Source of the DNA: Primorskyibacter flagellatus
Lineage (GTDB): Bacteria; Pseudomonadota; Alphaproteobacteria; Rhodobacterales; Rhodobacteraceae
NCBI RefSeq assembly: GCF_900176485.1
Contig: NZ_FWYD01000028.1
Location: 1 to 37,828 of the forward strand
Direction: 5' to 3'
Length of the DNA stretch: 37,828 nt
The position numbers and the translations under genes were made by a program. Shown piece by piece: positions 16,491-24,327 of this stretch (its first letter is position 1; each line of letters begins with the position of its first letter). The notes under the pieces were generated by a model that did no database searches, had not been told where the DNA came from, and saw only the letters and a program-made list of their open reading frames with translations.

Positions 16491-17441
16491 GTGATAAGTG
16501 GTGTAACGGTGAAGGGTCTGGAAGTGTTCGAGGCGCTGGCGGCGACGGGATCGGTGGCGCTGGCGTCAGAGCGGACCGGGCTGAGCCAGCCGGCTGTCAG
16601 CCAGCAGATGCGCAATCTGGAAACGGCGCTGGATGTTGATCTTCTGGACCACCGGCGCAGGCCGATGCAGCTGACAGCGGCGGGGCGGAGTTTCTTGCAA
16701 CGCACACAATCGGTTCTAAGCCAGTTGCGTCTGGCGCAGAGCGAATTGCGGGTGATGGACCTCACCCATCTGAGCACGCTGAATCTGGGGATGATTGACG
16801 ATTTCGACAATGATCTGACGCCGCGGCTGGTGACGATCCTTGCCGACAGCATGACGCGGTGCCAGTTCAAGCTGATCTCGGCCCCCAGTCACGAAATCAG
16901 CGCCGCCTTGGTGGACCGGAAACTGCATGTCGCGGTGGCGGCCAGCGCCGGAGATCCGTTGGAGGGTGTGACGGAATATCCTTTGGTTCGAGACCCTTAC
17001 ATATTGGTTGCGCCGCGCGGATCGGGTGCGCCTGATGCTGTGATGAACGCGCGGCCCTTCCTGCGCCATGACCGCGCGCAACTGATCGGGCGGCAGATCG
17101 AATCGCATCTGGCGCGGCAGGGGCTGAACTGGCCTTCGAGGTTCGAGATCGGGCCGCATCTGTCATTGATGGCGCTGGTGGCGCGCGGTGTGGGCTGGGC
17201 CGTGACGACACCGCTGGGCTATATGCGGGCGGCCCGGTTTCACGCCGAGATCGAGGCCCATCCGGTGCCTTTCGAGCCGTTCTCGCGCCGGATCTCGCTG
17301 TTTGCGGGGGCCGATTGGGCCGATCAGGTGCCGCGCGACGTGGCACAGACCATGCGGATGCTGCTGACCGATATGGTGATCGAGCCGGCGCTGCGCCAAT
17401 TGCCTTGGCTGGAGGGGGACTTGCGGGTGCTGGAGGCTTAG
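16491..17441 (+). CDS. LysR-family transcriptional regulator
   Basis: A 316-residue regulator. The N-terminal winged helix-turn-helix (about 8-66) reads LEVFEALAATGSVALASERTGLSQPAVSQQMRNLE, then LFxR-like LLDHRRRPMQLTAAG. The C-terminal substrate-binding region (about 95-300) has the usual periplasmic-binding-like pattern, including ALVARGVGWAVTTPLGYM. The start used is the GTG at 16491, with GGGGGC upstream, because it leaves a normal short N-terminus. An ATG 90 bases earlier adds a Gly/Arg-rich stretch without family support. LysR proteins usually control a divergent neighbour, but here the upstream gene is on the same strand and the downstream gene converges, so the target is not evident. 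Confidence 0.9.
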   Translation: MISGVTVKGLEVFEALAATGSVALASERTGLSQPAVSQQMRNLETALDVDLLDHRRRPMQLTAAGRSFLQRTQSVLSQLRLAQSELRVMDLTHLSTLNLGMIDDFDNDLTPRLVTILADSMTRCQFKLISAPSHEISAALVDRKLHVAVAASAGDPLEGVTEYPLVRDPYILVAPRGSGAPDAVMNARPFLRHDRAQLIGRQIESHLARQGLNWPSRFEIGPHLSLMALVARGVGWAVTTPLGYMRAARFHAEIEAHPVPFEPFSRRISLFAGADWADQVPRDVAQTMRMLLTDMVIEPALRQLPWLEGDLRVLEA

Positions 17442-17506
17442 TTCGCCGTGTTGTCCGCAAATTCAGCTTTTTCGAATCTGTCGTTTCTGTTCAGCTCAGG
17501 CCGGCA

Positions 17507-18265
17507 TTACGAGTCGAAGAACGCGCGGGCCGACGCCTCGAATTCACGCGGTTTTTCAGCGTGCAGCCAATGCCCCGCCCCGGTGACCTTCGCGAACCGT
17601 GCCTTGGGAAACAGGTCGCGGATCGTGCTGCGATGTTCGGGCAGGACGTAATCGCTGTCGCTGCCGGACAGAAACAGCGTCGGCTTGTCGAAATTTCCAC
17701 TCATCTCGGGAAAGCCGAGGACTTTGGGCATTTCGGCGTCCAGCGCGTCAAGGTTCAGCTTCCATCGGCGTTCCTTGACGTCGAGCGACTGGGTGAAGAA
17801 GGCCTGCAAGGTCTTGTCCTCGACCGTGCGGGCCAGTTGTTCGGACGCGTCAGAGCGTTTCTCGACCGTGCCGAGGTCAACACTGCGCATGGCCTCGATG
17901 AACTGGGCCTGCGTGTGGCCGTAGGTGACCGGCGCAATGTCGGCGACCAGCAGACGGTGCAGCAGGTCCGGTTCCTGAAGTGCCAGCGTCATCGCCGCCT
18001 TGCCGCCCATTGAATGGCCGATCACGTCGGCGGGGGCGTCCAGCGTGCGGATCACCTGCGCCAGATCCTCGGCCATGTCGGGATAACCATGCCTGTCCGA
18101 CCAGAAGCTGTCGCCGTGATTGCGCATGTCGACGGCGATGACCTGACGGCTGTCAGCCAGACGACGGGCGATCACCGACCAGTTGCGGCCAGACCCGAAC
18201 AGGCCATGCACGATCAGGAGGGGCGGGCGCGAGGTTTTCTCACCGAATGTCAGCAGGGTCAGCAT
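17507..18265 (-). CDS. Alpha/beta-hydrolase (YbfF-like esterase)
   Basis: A 252-residue single-domain alpha/beta-hydrolase. Visible elements are the oxyanion region IVHGLFGSGRNW, VDMRNHGDSFW, the nucleophile elbow GHSMGGKAAM (catalytic Ser), a distal acid region (LSGSDSDYV) and the catalytic His in GAGHWLHAEKP. The pattern is that of YbfF-type esterases that act on short acyl esters or thioesters; the natural substrate is unknown. The start ATG at 18265 gives MLTLLTFGEKTSRPPL; upstream codons look unrelated. It lies 94 bases downstream of the LuxR-type gene on the same strand, so cotranscription is possible. Confidence 0.9.
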   Translation of the reverse strand: MLTLLTFGEKTSRPPLLIVHGLFGSGRNWSVIARRLADSRQVIAVDMRNHGDSFWSDRHGYPDMAEDLAQVIRTLDAPADVIGHSMGGKAAMTLALQEPDLLHRLLVADIAPVTYGHTQAQFIEAMRSVDLGTVEKRSDASEQLARTVEDKTLQAFFTQSLDVKERRWKLNLDALDAEMPKVLGFPEMSGNFDKPTLFLSGSDSDYVLPEHRSTIRDLFPKARFAKVTGAGHWLHAEKPREFEASARAFFDS

Positions 18266-18359
18266 GAGAGCACTTTTAGCCTTTGGTGCCGGGCATTTCC
18301 AGTGATTTGACGGGGTTGATCCGACGTGGGGCGTGAGGTGATCCGGTGCCGCAGGGGGG

Positions 18360-19202
18360 TCATCGCCTGAGGCCCGCACCCGTATGCCACAGATGGGTTC
18401 GGCTGCCGCCTTCGTCCATTTCGATCAGCGCCGGGAACGGGCCGTCATCGGCGCGGTGCAGCGGGTCGGGCAGGATGCCGATGCTCATGGCAAGCGCTGC
18501 AAGCTCTGGGCGGCTGGCGGCGCCGGTGCGTTGCATCAGGGCATTCATCCGTTGACGCACTGCAGAGACAGAAATGCCCAGTTTCTGCGCGATGGCTTTG
18601 TCTTTGTTGCCCAGACCGATCAGGCGCAGCAGCTCTTGCTGCTTGTCGGTGATCTGGTTTCGGTTGGTGAATTCCTGCGCGAAGTGGTAGATATAGCGCT
18701 GATGGCCGGCCAGCGCGGCGGCATGCAATGTCCAGCCATGTGCCTTGACGATCGCGATCATCTCGCGCCGCGAATGATCGCCGGCAAAGGTCAGCAACCC
18801 GGATTGCGGTGGCGCATGCTGGCGCAGGGGGATTGAAAAGCCGGCCCGCATCCCGCGCTTTGCGGCCTCGCGCAGAAGGTTCACACGGGTGGCGGGGATG
18901 TGGTGATATTCCTCGACAAATTCCAGCCCGATGGTGATTGGCGTCAGGCAGTGCATCGCGTGGCTGCGGAAATACGACCAGCGATCATTGTCCGGGTCCA
19001 GCTTGAGTTCCTGCATCCATCGGGAATCGTAGGACGTGCGGATAAACAACGTCTTTTTCCAGTCAGTGTAGCCGCTGGTAGAGAAGAAATCGACAAAGGG
19101 CAGGCGCAGGTCCCGCCCCAGTCCGACGATCAGTTGCCAGACTTGTGTGGAGTGGGTTGTGGTTTCGAGATCGCACAGGAACTTCTGGAGAAGATCCGGC
19201 AC
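18360..19202 (-). CDS. LuxR-type regulator with autoinducer-binding domain (no luxI in window)
   Basis: A 280-residue regulator. The N-terminal part (about 15-175) matches an autoinducer-binding domain (for example TSYDSRWMQEL, YFRSHAMHCLTPITIG, GMRAGFSIPLR, GLLTFAG). The C-terminal part (about 184-244) is a LuxR helix-turn-helix: ITDKQQELLRLIGLGNKDKAIAQKLGISVSAVRQRMNAL, read in two halves. A tail of about 36 residues follows the DNA-binding domain. A GTG at 19202 is used as start. Codons upstream stay open and read protein-like (EAPPAERRPLIEAERY) back to a CTG that overlaps the stop of the upstream gene and has GGAGGA before it, so the true start may be upstream. No synthase gene is adjacent, hence a solo. 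Confidence 0.85.
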   Translation of the reverse strand: MPDLLQKFLCDLETTTHSTQVWQLIVGLGRDLRLPFVDFFSTSGYTDWKKTLFIRTSYDSRWMQELKLDPDNDRWSYFRSHAMHCLTPITIGLEFVEEYHHIPATRVNLLREAAKRGMRAGFSIPLRQHAPPQSGLLTFAGDHSRREMIAIVKAHGWTLHAAALAGHQRYIYHFAQEFTNRNQITDKQQELLRLIGLGNKDKAIAQKLGISVSAVRQRMNALMQRTGAASRPELAALAMSIGILPDPLHRADDGPFPALIEMDEGGSRTHLWHTGAGLRR

Positions 19203-19248
19203 ATAGCGTTCGGCCTCGATAAGGGGGCGACGTTCAGCGGGGGGCGCT

Positions 19249-19707
19249 TCAGACAGTTTCGTCCTCCAGATGCAGCTTCATGTCGATCAGAACTTGTTGC
19301 AGGGTGAGGGTTTCCTTGAGCATCCGCTTGGCTTCGTTCACCGTGATGACACCATCCTGAATGGAAATCTGGTATTCGGCCATCAGCATGGCGAATCGCT
19401 GGCTAAGCTTGATGACATCGGTATTGACCCCGCCGGGGCTGTCAGAGTTGCTGCGGCGGTCGTCCAGAGAAATGGTCAACCCGCGCAGTTCCGACAGCGC
19501 GGCGGTGACATGCGGATAGCTGGCAGCCCCTTCCAGCCGGGCGACGGCGTCAATCGGCATGAACCGGTCTGCATGTTCCTCGTGGTCTGAATAATAGCGG
19601 CCGAGCGTTGCCTTGGATTTGCCGGTGATGTCGCAGGCGGGCTCGATGCCTACATCTTTCACCAGCGCCTCGGTGTGTTTTTTCAGGTAACTCCCGATGG
19701 TGTTCAT
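19249..19707 (-). CDS. Small putative DNA-binding regulator, function unknown
   Basis: A 152-residue protein, upstream of and very close to the LuxR-type gene. The N-terminal half (SYLKKHTEALVKDVGIEPACDITGKSKATLGRYY) has a helix-turn-helix feel reminiscent of phage CII-like or Cro-like regulators. The C-terminal half is helical and ends with a Leu-rich coil (MLKETLTLQQVLIDMKLHLED). I do not recognise a named family with certainty. The start ATG at 19707 is preferred over ATG 19713 because GAGGA is correctly spaced from it. Its stop lies within 50 bases of the LuxR start, so the two genes are probably one transcription unit. Confidence 0.65.
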   Translation of the reverse strand: MNTIGSYLKKHTEALVKDVGIEPACDITGKSKATLGRYYSDHEEHADRFMPIDAVARLEGAASYPHVTAALSELRGLTISLDDRRSNSDSPGGVNTDVIKLSQRFAMLMAEYQISIQDGVITVNEAKRMLKETLTLQQVLIDMKLHLEDETV

Positions 19708-20063
19708 CCGCATTCCTCATCTGCCAGTCGTCACGGGAAATTCAACCCGCGGTTCCCCTTAATCGTATAGAATGGAAATGTCATTTATAAAGCAAGCCCA
19801 CGATAGAGCGGGTCTTGTAAAGAGTTGCCGCTTTGCGGTGTGGTTTGAAAGGGGACTTGTCGGTCCTGGCCAGTTGGCCGAACCTGACGGGGCGTGTATT
19901 CCTTGGTCACCTGTGCCGGGAATGGTTAAATGTTTTGCGACGGCAAGCATCATGTCGGTGTGAGCCCCCTTCCTGCCTGCATGGGCTTGTCGTCGCGTTT
20001 TTATCCGTTGTCTCGCGCCGATCCGGCTTGAGGGGCGCGCGTGGCTGCGGCATATCGTGTGCC
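19708..20063. other. Intergenic region upstream of the LuxR cluster and tdk
   Basis: About 355 bases between divergent genes. The left part (19755-19860) is AT-richer and probably contains the promoter of the small regulator/LuxR unit. I looked for a lux-type box and found none of canonical length. No open frame here has a supportable product. Confidence 0.45.
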
Positions 20064-20654
20064 ATGGCAAAGCTGTATTTCCACTATTCCACGATGAATG
20101 CCGGCAAGTCGACCTTGCTGTTGCAGGCGTCTTACAACTACCGCGAACGCGGGATGGATACCTACCTGCTGACCGCACAGGTGGATCAGCGCGCAGGGGC
20201 CGCGCGGATCGGGTCGCGCATCGGGATTTCTTCCGAAGCCGACACGTTTGTTGCGGGCGATGATCTTTATGCCCGGATTGCCGAGAAACTGGCCAGCGGG
20301 CGGATTGCCTGCGTCTTTGTTGACGAGGCGCAGTTTCTGGACCCCGAACAGGTCTGGCAACTGGCCCGTGTGGCCGATGATCTGAAACTGCCGGTGATGT
20401 GCTACGGGCTGCGCGTCGATTTCCGGGGCGAGCTGTTCCCCGGATCGGCCACTCTGTTGGCGCTGGCTGACGTGCTGCGCGAGGTGCGTACCATTTGCCA
20501 TTGCGGGCGCAAGGCCACGATGGTGGTCCGGCAGGATCAGGACGGTCGGGTGCTGCGCGACGGGGCGCAGGTGCAGATCGGCGGGAACGAGGCCTATGTC
20601 TCGCTGTGCCGCCGCCACTGGCGCGAGGCCGTGGGCGACCGTCCGGGCGGCTAG
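20064..20654 (+). CDS. tdk: Thymidine kinase (type II)
   Basis: Phosphorylates thymidine with ATP in the pyrimidine salvage pathway; cytosolic homotetramer. It has 196 residues. The P-loop is STMNAGKST (about 10-18), the Walker B/catalytic segment is VFVDEAQFL, and the lasso/substrate region includes CYGLRVDFRGELFPGS. The zinc site uses CHCGRK and a later CRRH. The start ATG at 20064 gives the conserved MAKLYFHYSTMNAGKS; a longer in-frame start at 19833 would add an unrelated extension. It converges with csaA, the stops only 3 bases apart. Confidence 0.96.
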   Translation: MAKLYFHYSTMNAGKSTLLLQASYNYRERGMDTYLLTAQVDQRAGAARIGSRIGISSEADTFVAGDDLYARIAEKLASGRIACVFVDEAQFLDPEQVWQLARVADDLKLPVMCYGLRVDFRGELFPGSATLLALADVLREVRTICHCGRKATMVVRQDQDGRVLRDGAQVQIGGNEAYVSLCRRHWREAVGDRPGG

Positions 20655-20657
20655 GCC

Positions 20658-20996
20658 TCAGTGCATCTTGCCGCCATCGGGCACCGGGGCTTTGGGGCCG
20701 ATCAGCACGATATCGCCATTCTCATCCGACAGTCCCAGCGTCAGGCATTCCGACATGAACGGCCCGATCTGGCGCGGCGGGAAATTGACCACGGCCAGCA
20801 CCTGTTGGCCGATGATGCCCTCGGGGTCATAATGCTGGGTGATCTGGGCCGAGCATTTCTTCTGCCCGATCTCTGCGCCGAAATCGATCCACAGCTTGAT
20901 GGCAGGCCGCCGCGCCTCGGGGAAAGGTTCCGCGCGGGTGACGGTGCCGACACGGATGTCGAGTTTCAGGAAATCGTCGATTGTAACCTCAGCCAT
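20658..20996 (-). CDS. csaA: CsaA-like tRNA-binding-domain protein
   Basis: A 112-residue protein made of one tRNA-binding OB-fold (EMAP-like): ITIDDFLKLDIRVG-type start (VTIDDFLKLDIRVGTV), PAIKLWIDFG, SAQITQHY, VLAVVNFPPRQIGPFMSECLTLG. CsaA was described as a secretion-related chaperone in Bacillus; it binds tRNA and peptides, and its true role is unclear. The start ATG overlaps the proC stop (ATGGCTGA), which indicates translational coupling. An ATG 6 bases upstream is also possible. Confidence 0.92.
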   Translation of the reverse strand: MAEVTIDDFLKLDIRVGTVTRAEPFPEARRPAIKLWIDFGAEIGQKKCSAQITQHYDPEGIIGQQVLAVVNFPPRQIGPFMSECLTLGLSDENGDIVLIGPKAPVPDGGKMH

Positions 20997-21804
20997 TGGC
21001 AAGCGCCCTTGAGCGATCGGCGGCTGCGGCCACGGTGTCTTTCATCAGCGGGGGCAGGCCTTTGGTCGTGTCCATCAGCACCTCAAGCCCGGCCTGCGTG
21101 GTGCCATTGGGCGAGGTGACGTTCTTGCGCAGCTGCGCGGGGGGTTCATCGGCAGCTTCGGCCAGCGCGCCTGCGCCTGCGACGGTGGCTTTGGCGAGCG
21201 TCATGGCCAGATCGGGGGCCAGCCCCTGCGCCTCGCCCGCCGCCGCCAGACATTCGATCATGTGAAAGACGTAAGCCGGGCCAGAGCCGCTGACGCCGGT
21301 GACGGCATCCATCTGCGCCTCTGCGTCCAGCCGGACGGTCTGGCCCACGGCTTGCAACAGATCTTCGGCCATCGCCATCTGTTCTTCTGACGCGATGCTG
21401 TTGGCGATCAGAGCGGTGATGCCACGGCCCACGGCGGCGGGGGTGTTGGGCATGGCGCGGATGATCGGGGTCTTGTCGCCCAGAAGCGAGGCATAGGTGG
21501 CGATGCCGATGCCCGCCGCAACCGACAGGAACAGGGTGCTGCCATTGCCATAGCTTTTCAGCGTCGGCAGCGCGTCCTGCATCATCTGGGGTTTTACGGC
21601 GATCAGCACGATGGCGGGATCTTCGGGCAGGGTGGCGTTCAGGTTCACGCCCTGCGCGGTCAGCCAGTCCGAGGGGTTGGGATCGTTGACCCAGACGGAA
21701 CCGGCGGGCAGTCCGCCTTTCAGCCAGCCTTCGAGCATGGCCGACCCCATCTTGCCGCAGCCCAGAAGCACAAGGCCACGGTTTGCAAGTTCCGTCATGT
21801 TCAT
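20989..21804 (-). CDS. proC: Pyrroline-5-carboxylate reductase
   Basis: Last step of proline synthesis: NAD(P)H-dependent reduction of pyrroline-5-carboxylate, in the cytosol. It has 271 residues. The N-terminal Rossmann fingerprint is LVLLGCGKMGSAMLEGWL, followed by VLIAVKPQMM and the C-terminal dimerisation signature (SGSGPAYVFHMIECLAAAGEAQGL, then NVTSPNGTTQAGLE). The start ATG at 21804 has GGGGGAT six bases upstream; a second ATG two codons later is possible. It is followed by csaA with an 8-base overlap and preceded by the YbjN-like gene on the same strand (about 40 bases), so the three may form an operon. Confidence 0.97.
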   Translation of the reverse strand: MNMTELANRGLVLLGCGKMGSAMLEGWLKGGLPAGSVWVNDPNPSDWLTAQGVNLNATLPEDPAIVLIAVKPQMMQDALPTLKSYGNGSTLFLSVAAGIGIATYASLLGDKTPIIRAMPNTPAAVGRGITALIANSIASEEQMAMAEDLLQAVGQTVRLDAEAQMDAVTGVSGSGPAYVFHMIECLAAAGEAQGLAPDLAMTLAKATVAGAGALAEAADEPPAQLRKNVTSPNGTTQAGLEVLMDTTKGLPPLMKDTVAAAADRSRALANG

Positions 21805-21845
21805 CGCAGATCCCCCGTCGGAAATTTCCTTAACGGGGGACAGTG

Positions 21846-22346
21846 TTACGCGCGACCGTAGGCCTCTGCAATGGCGACCTGAAGCGCGTCTTTCGGTGCC
21901 TGATCGCCCCAGACCATCAGTTGGAACGCGGGGTAATAGCGTTCAGCACTCAGCACGGCGGCGGTGATCATCGTATCGATCTGATCGGGGCTCGCGACCT
22001 GACCGCCTGCAAGGATCAACCCGTAGCGATAGACCATCAGCTTTGGCTCTGCCCAGTAGCTGAACGCGCCTGCCCAGCATTGGTCATTCACCAGGTTGAG
22101 GCCTTCGTGCAGCGCGGGCATCTTTTCGGGCGGCGGGTCCATGTCGAAGGTGCAGATCATCCGCAGGGTTTCGTCATAGGCCGACCAGGCCAGGGTGATC
22201 GAATAGGTTCGCCATTGCCCAACAACGGCCATCGCGATTTGATCGTCACCGACGCGGTCGAAATCCCATTCGTGGTTCTCGGCCAGATGTTCGACGATGT
22301 CGATCGGGTGAAGGTCTTCTTCGAGATATTGTTCGGACAGTGCCAT
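21846..22346 (-). CDS. YbjN-domain protein
   Basis: A 166-residue cytosolic protein of the YbjN family (PF10722-like; role unclear, linked in enterics to stress and motility regulation). The family pattern is visible: HPIDIVEHLAENHEWDFDRVGDDQIAMAV, then GQWRTYSITLAWSAYDETLRMICTFDM, and LVNDQCWAGAFSYW. It lacks a signal peptide. Conserved next to proC in Rhodobacteraceae as far as I recall. The ATG at 22346 is well placed and no alternative is needed. It is probably cotranscribed with proC. Confidence 0.88.
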   Translation of the reverse strand: MALSEQYLEEDLHPIDIVEHLAENHEWDFDRVGDDQIAMAVVGQWRTYSITLAWSAYDETLRMICTFDMDPPPEKMPALHEGLNLVNDQCWAGAFSYWAEPKLMVYRYGLILAGGQVASPDQIDTMITAAVLSAERYYPAFQLMVWGDQAPKDALQVAIAEAYGRA

Positions 22347-22709
22347 GGCGCCACCTCATTTTGTTGTAGCGCGGGTGCCGGGCGGCGGCCCCTAGCGCTT
22401 GGTGCCTGCTCTAGGGTGAGGGGGAAATCCCGTAACCCTTACAACATATGGTGAGGGCTGTGCTTCTGGCTGTAAAGCTAAATATTCGTGACACACGCAA
22501 TAAGTTGTGGATTAACCGGTCGTCCCTACCAGACTGCGCGCTGGGCAGGGTGGTCCTGTGTTCAACTGATGCAAATCACGGACGATATGCGGACGTGCGA
22601 AACGCTATGGGCCCGGCAGGGCAGGTGCACCGTAGTACCCAGCCAGGGCCAGTCGTTTCGGTTCATCGCGAGTTGTGAAGATGCCCGTGGGGTGAGGCGA
22701 TGCGATGCG
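22347..22709. other. Intergenic region between YbjN and second Hint gene
   Basis: About 360 bases without a supportable gene. It contains the YbjN promoter side on the left. A short palindrome (GACCTG / CAGGTC around TTCAA, 22717-22733) lies just inside the Hint coding end. Plus-strand open frames here have no domain or ribosome site. Confidence 0.45.
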
Positions 22710-23840
22710 TCAAAGGGACCTGTTCAACAGGTCTTTCTTGTTTTTAAGATGCCTCGCGATCAGCTTTTTTTGCTGCGGAGCGGACGGGATGAGGCGGGCA
22801 GATTTGGGGATATACTTCAAATCTGCGATTTGCGGAAGGATCGTCAGGATTTCTTCTCGCGCGTCGGGACCGACTGATTTCAACGCTTCCGGTCCCGTGA
22901 GCAGGCTTTCGGCCCCGGTTCCTTCCACATGGAGGATTTCGTGAGCATCGAGGAGAATATGATAGTATTCTACAACATCAAAAGCATCGTCGATGAATAT
23001 TCCGGGCAACTCGGTCAGCTTGATGGCCGGGATCAACACCTCGGCAGCGCCGAACATCCGTTTCGCAATTTTCGATTGCACCAGCACCCTATGCTGGCGC
23101 GAGACGACAAGATCGCGCGTCGGAAGCCCATCACCAAGCGCGCCAGCCAGAATACGTACCGGGCGCAGCTTCGGGTTTGCGTCGAGTTCGGCCTTGCTCA
23201 ACTTGCGGTGACCGATCCAGCGGATTGGGACCGCACCGTGATCCCGCGTCAAGACCAGATCGCCTGCCGCAAGGCTTTCTACAACACGTTCACCACACGG
23301 ACAGCTGACAAGCGCACCTTTTGAGAAACAAAGCGGCAAGGTGTTTTGCCGATCCGCACTTAGGTTATATGCTTCATTGGTTGTGCCAGTTGGGTAAATG
23401 GGCGACAGCAATTGCAAGGATTGTATTGGTTGCGCAGTAATTGCGGCCTGATCTGCGTTTGCAGTGACTTCAGGAGCCCAGTATGTGTTGCCCAGCGTAT
23501 CTTGAAAGAGGACCGCAGAAATGTTCGCCGTCGTCCCATCCACATAGGTGATGGTCGCGTTAAACAGCATGGTTGCATCATGCGTTTGTGCAGGCCCGCC
23601 ATCGATGCTGAACTGATCATTGGAAACATTGTTGTCAGTGTCGTAAGCTCCTGCGGTGCCGCCGCTGAAGCCATTGCCCGCAGGCGAAAACTCATGGCGA
23701 TCGAAAGAAAGCGGGTTTGCAGCGGAACCGTAGGTGCCCAAGGCAAGGTTCACCGCAGTTGTGGAAAGCAAGTTGTTGCCTTCCACCGGATCCCAAATTG
23801 GCGTCAGACCCAACGAAAAAACAGTAAATGTCGTGGCCAT
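22710..23840 (-). CDS. Hint-domain (hedgehog/intein-type) protein
   Basis: A 376-residue protein. The N-terminal 165 residues are Gly/Ala/Thr/Asp-rich and beta-like, with motifs such as EFSPAGNGFSGG, NDQFSIDGGPAQTHDA and TITYVDGTTANISAVLFQD; I recall this module in other roseobacter Hint proteins. The C-terminal part is a Hint_2 domain. It begins at Cys171 (LPLCFSKGALVSC), followed by GDLVLTRDHGAVPIRWIGHRKL, VVSRQHRVLVQ (His250) and YYHILLDAHEILHVEGTGAESL. Cys171 is the presumed nucleophile for self-processing. It has no signal peptide; non-classical or type I secretion is a guess. The tail is very basic (KKLIARHLKNKKDLLNRSL). The start ATG at 23840 has AAGGA upstream. It is a paralogue of the Hint half of the 5.6 kb gene. 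Confidence 0.85.
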   Translation of the reverse strand: MATTFTVFSLGLTPIWDPVEGNNLLSTTAVNLALGTYGSAANPLSFDRHEFSPAGNGFSGGTAGAYDTDNNVSNDQFSIDGGPAQTHDATMLFNATITYVDGTTANISAVLFQDTLGNTYWAPEVTANADQAAITAQPIQSLQLLSPIYPTGTTNEAYNLSADRQNTLPLCFSKGALVSCPCGERVVESLAAGDLVLTRDHGAVPIRWIGHRKLSKAELDANPKLRPVRILAGALGDGLPTRDLVVSRQHRVLVQSKIAKRMFGAAEVLIPAIKLTELPGIFIDDAFDVVEYYHILLDAHEILHVEGTGAESLLTGPEALKSVGPDAREEILTILPQIADLKYIPKSARLIPSAPQQKKLIARHLKNKKDLLNRSL

Positions 23841-23865
23841 TGCCGTATCCTTGGATGCCTGATCG

Positions 23866-23880
23866 TTAAACCCATGTTAA
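23866..23880 (-). promoter_or_regulatory. CtrA-like box TTAA-N7-TTAA upstream of the Hint gene
   Basis: On the minus strand TTAACATGGGTTTAA: two TTAA half-sites separated by 7 bases, the consensus of the alphaproteobacterial cell-cycle regulator CtrA. It lies 26-40 bases upstream of the Hint start codon. The ribosome site (AAGGA) must lie in the leader, so the box would probably overlap the core promoter. Repression and activation are both possible. Confidence 0.45.
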
Positions 23881-24269
23881 TCTGCGTTCATAATCAAGTC
23901 AAAGAGGAACAAGCTGAGTTCCCGATGGTGGTTAAGAACGTTGGGCCCATGATTTGGTTTTGTCGTTGTCTTCAAACGCGTGCGATCGCATGGCGTCAGG
24001 AAGAGTGTTCATTCTTCAATATGGCCAGCAACGCGGCGCTGGCGCGGATGAGCATGCCTGCCAAAACGGTCTGCAAGGCATCGGGCGGACAAGCCGGCAG
24101 TCGCAGGCGGATGTCGGGCGTTCCCTTCGCGCTGCCTGTTCGAACTAATTTAACACGCGCGGCAGACGTGTCACGAACGCCGTGAAGTGTCGGAAATTCA
24201 TGCGTTCACGCAGTGAAATGTTCCGGTCGAACACGTCTTGCCCTGCGCCAAGCAGTAAGCAAGCAGTAA

Positions 24270-24292
24270 GACAGGCCCTTGGTGGGCCTGCC
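24270..24292 (-). terminator. Probable terminator hairpin after the long phasin gene
   Basis: On the minus strand GGCAGGCCC pairs with GGGCCTGTC (9 pairs, one G-U) around ACCAA, about 35 bases after the phasin stop. The following bases are only weakly T-rich. The arms resemble those of the hairpin behind the second phasin gene. Confidence 0.5.
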
Positions 24293-24327
24293 TTTTGAAG
24301 CGCTGCGCGACGAGAGCCGGCGTTCGC

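Larger units (their letters stand above)
23841..24327. other. Intergenic region between Hint gene and long phasin
   Basis: About 490 bases; on the minus strand it lies downstream of the phasin gene and upstream of the Hint gene. It holds a CtrA-like box (described separately) and a hairpin near 24270-24292. A short direct repeat (AAGCAGTAAGC twice, 24250-24270) is visible. Minus-strand frames around 24000-24240 are open for short distances and read slightly protein-like, but they lack start signals; not called. Confidence 0.4.

Noticed and set aside
22717-22733. Palindrome at the end of the second Hint gene as a terminator
   Set aside because: It lies within the last codons, the stem is only 6 bases, and no T-run follows.
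23941-24240. Short protein-like minus-strand frames before the Hint gene
   Set aside because: No start signal and no recognised family; kept as gene-free.
24250-24270. Direct repeat AAGCAGTAAGC
   Set aside because: Only two short copies; no array structure or mobile-element context.
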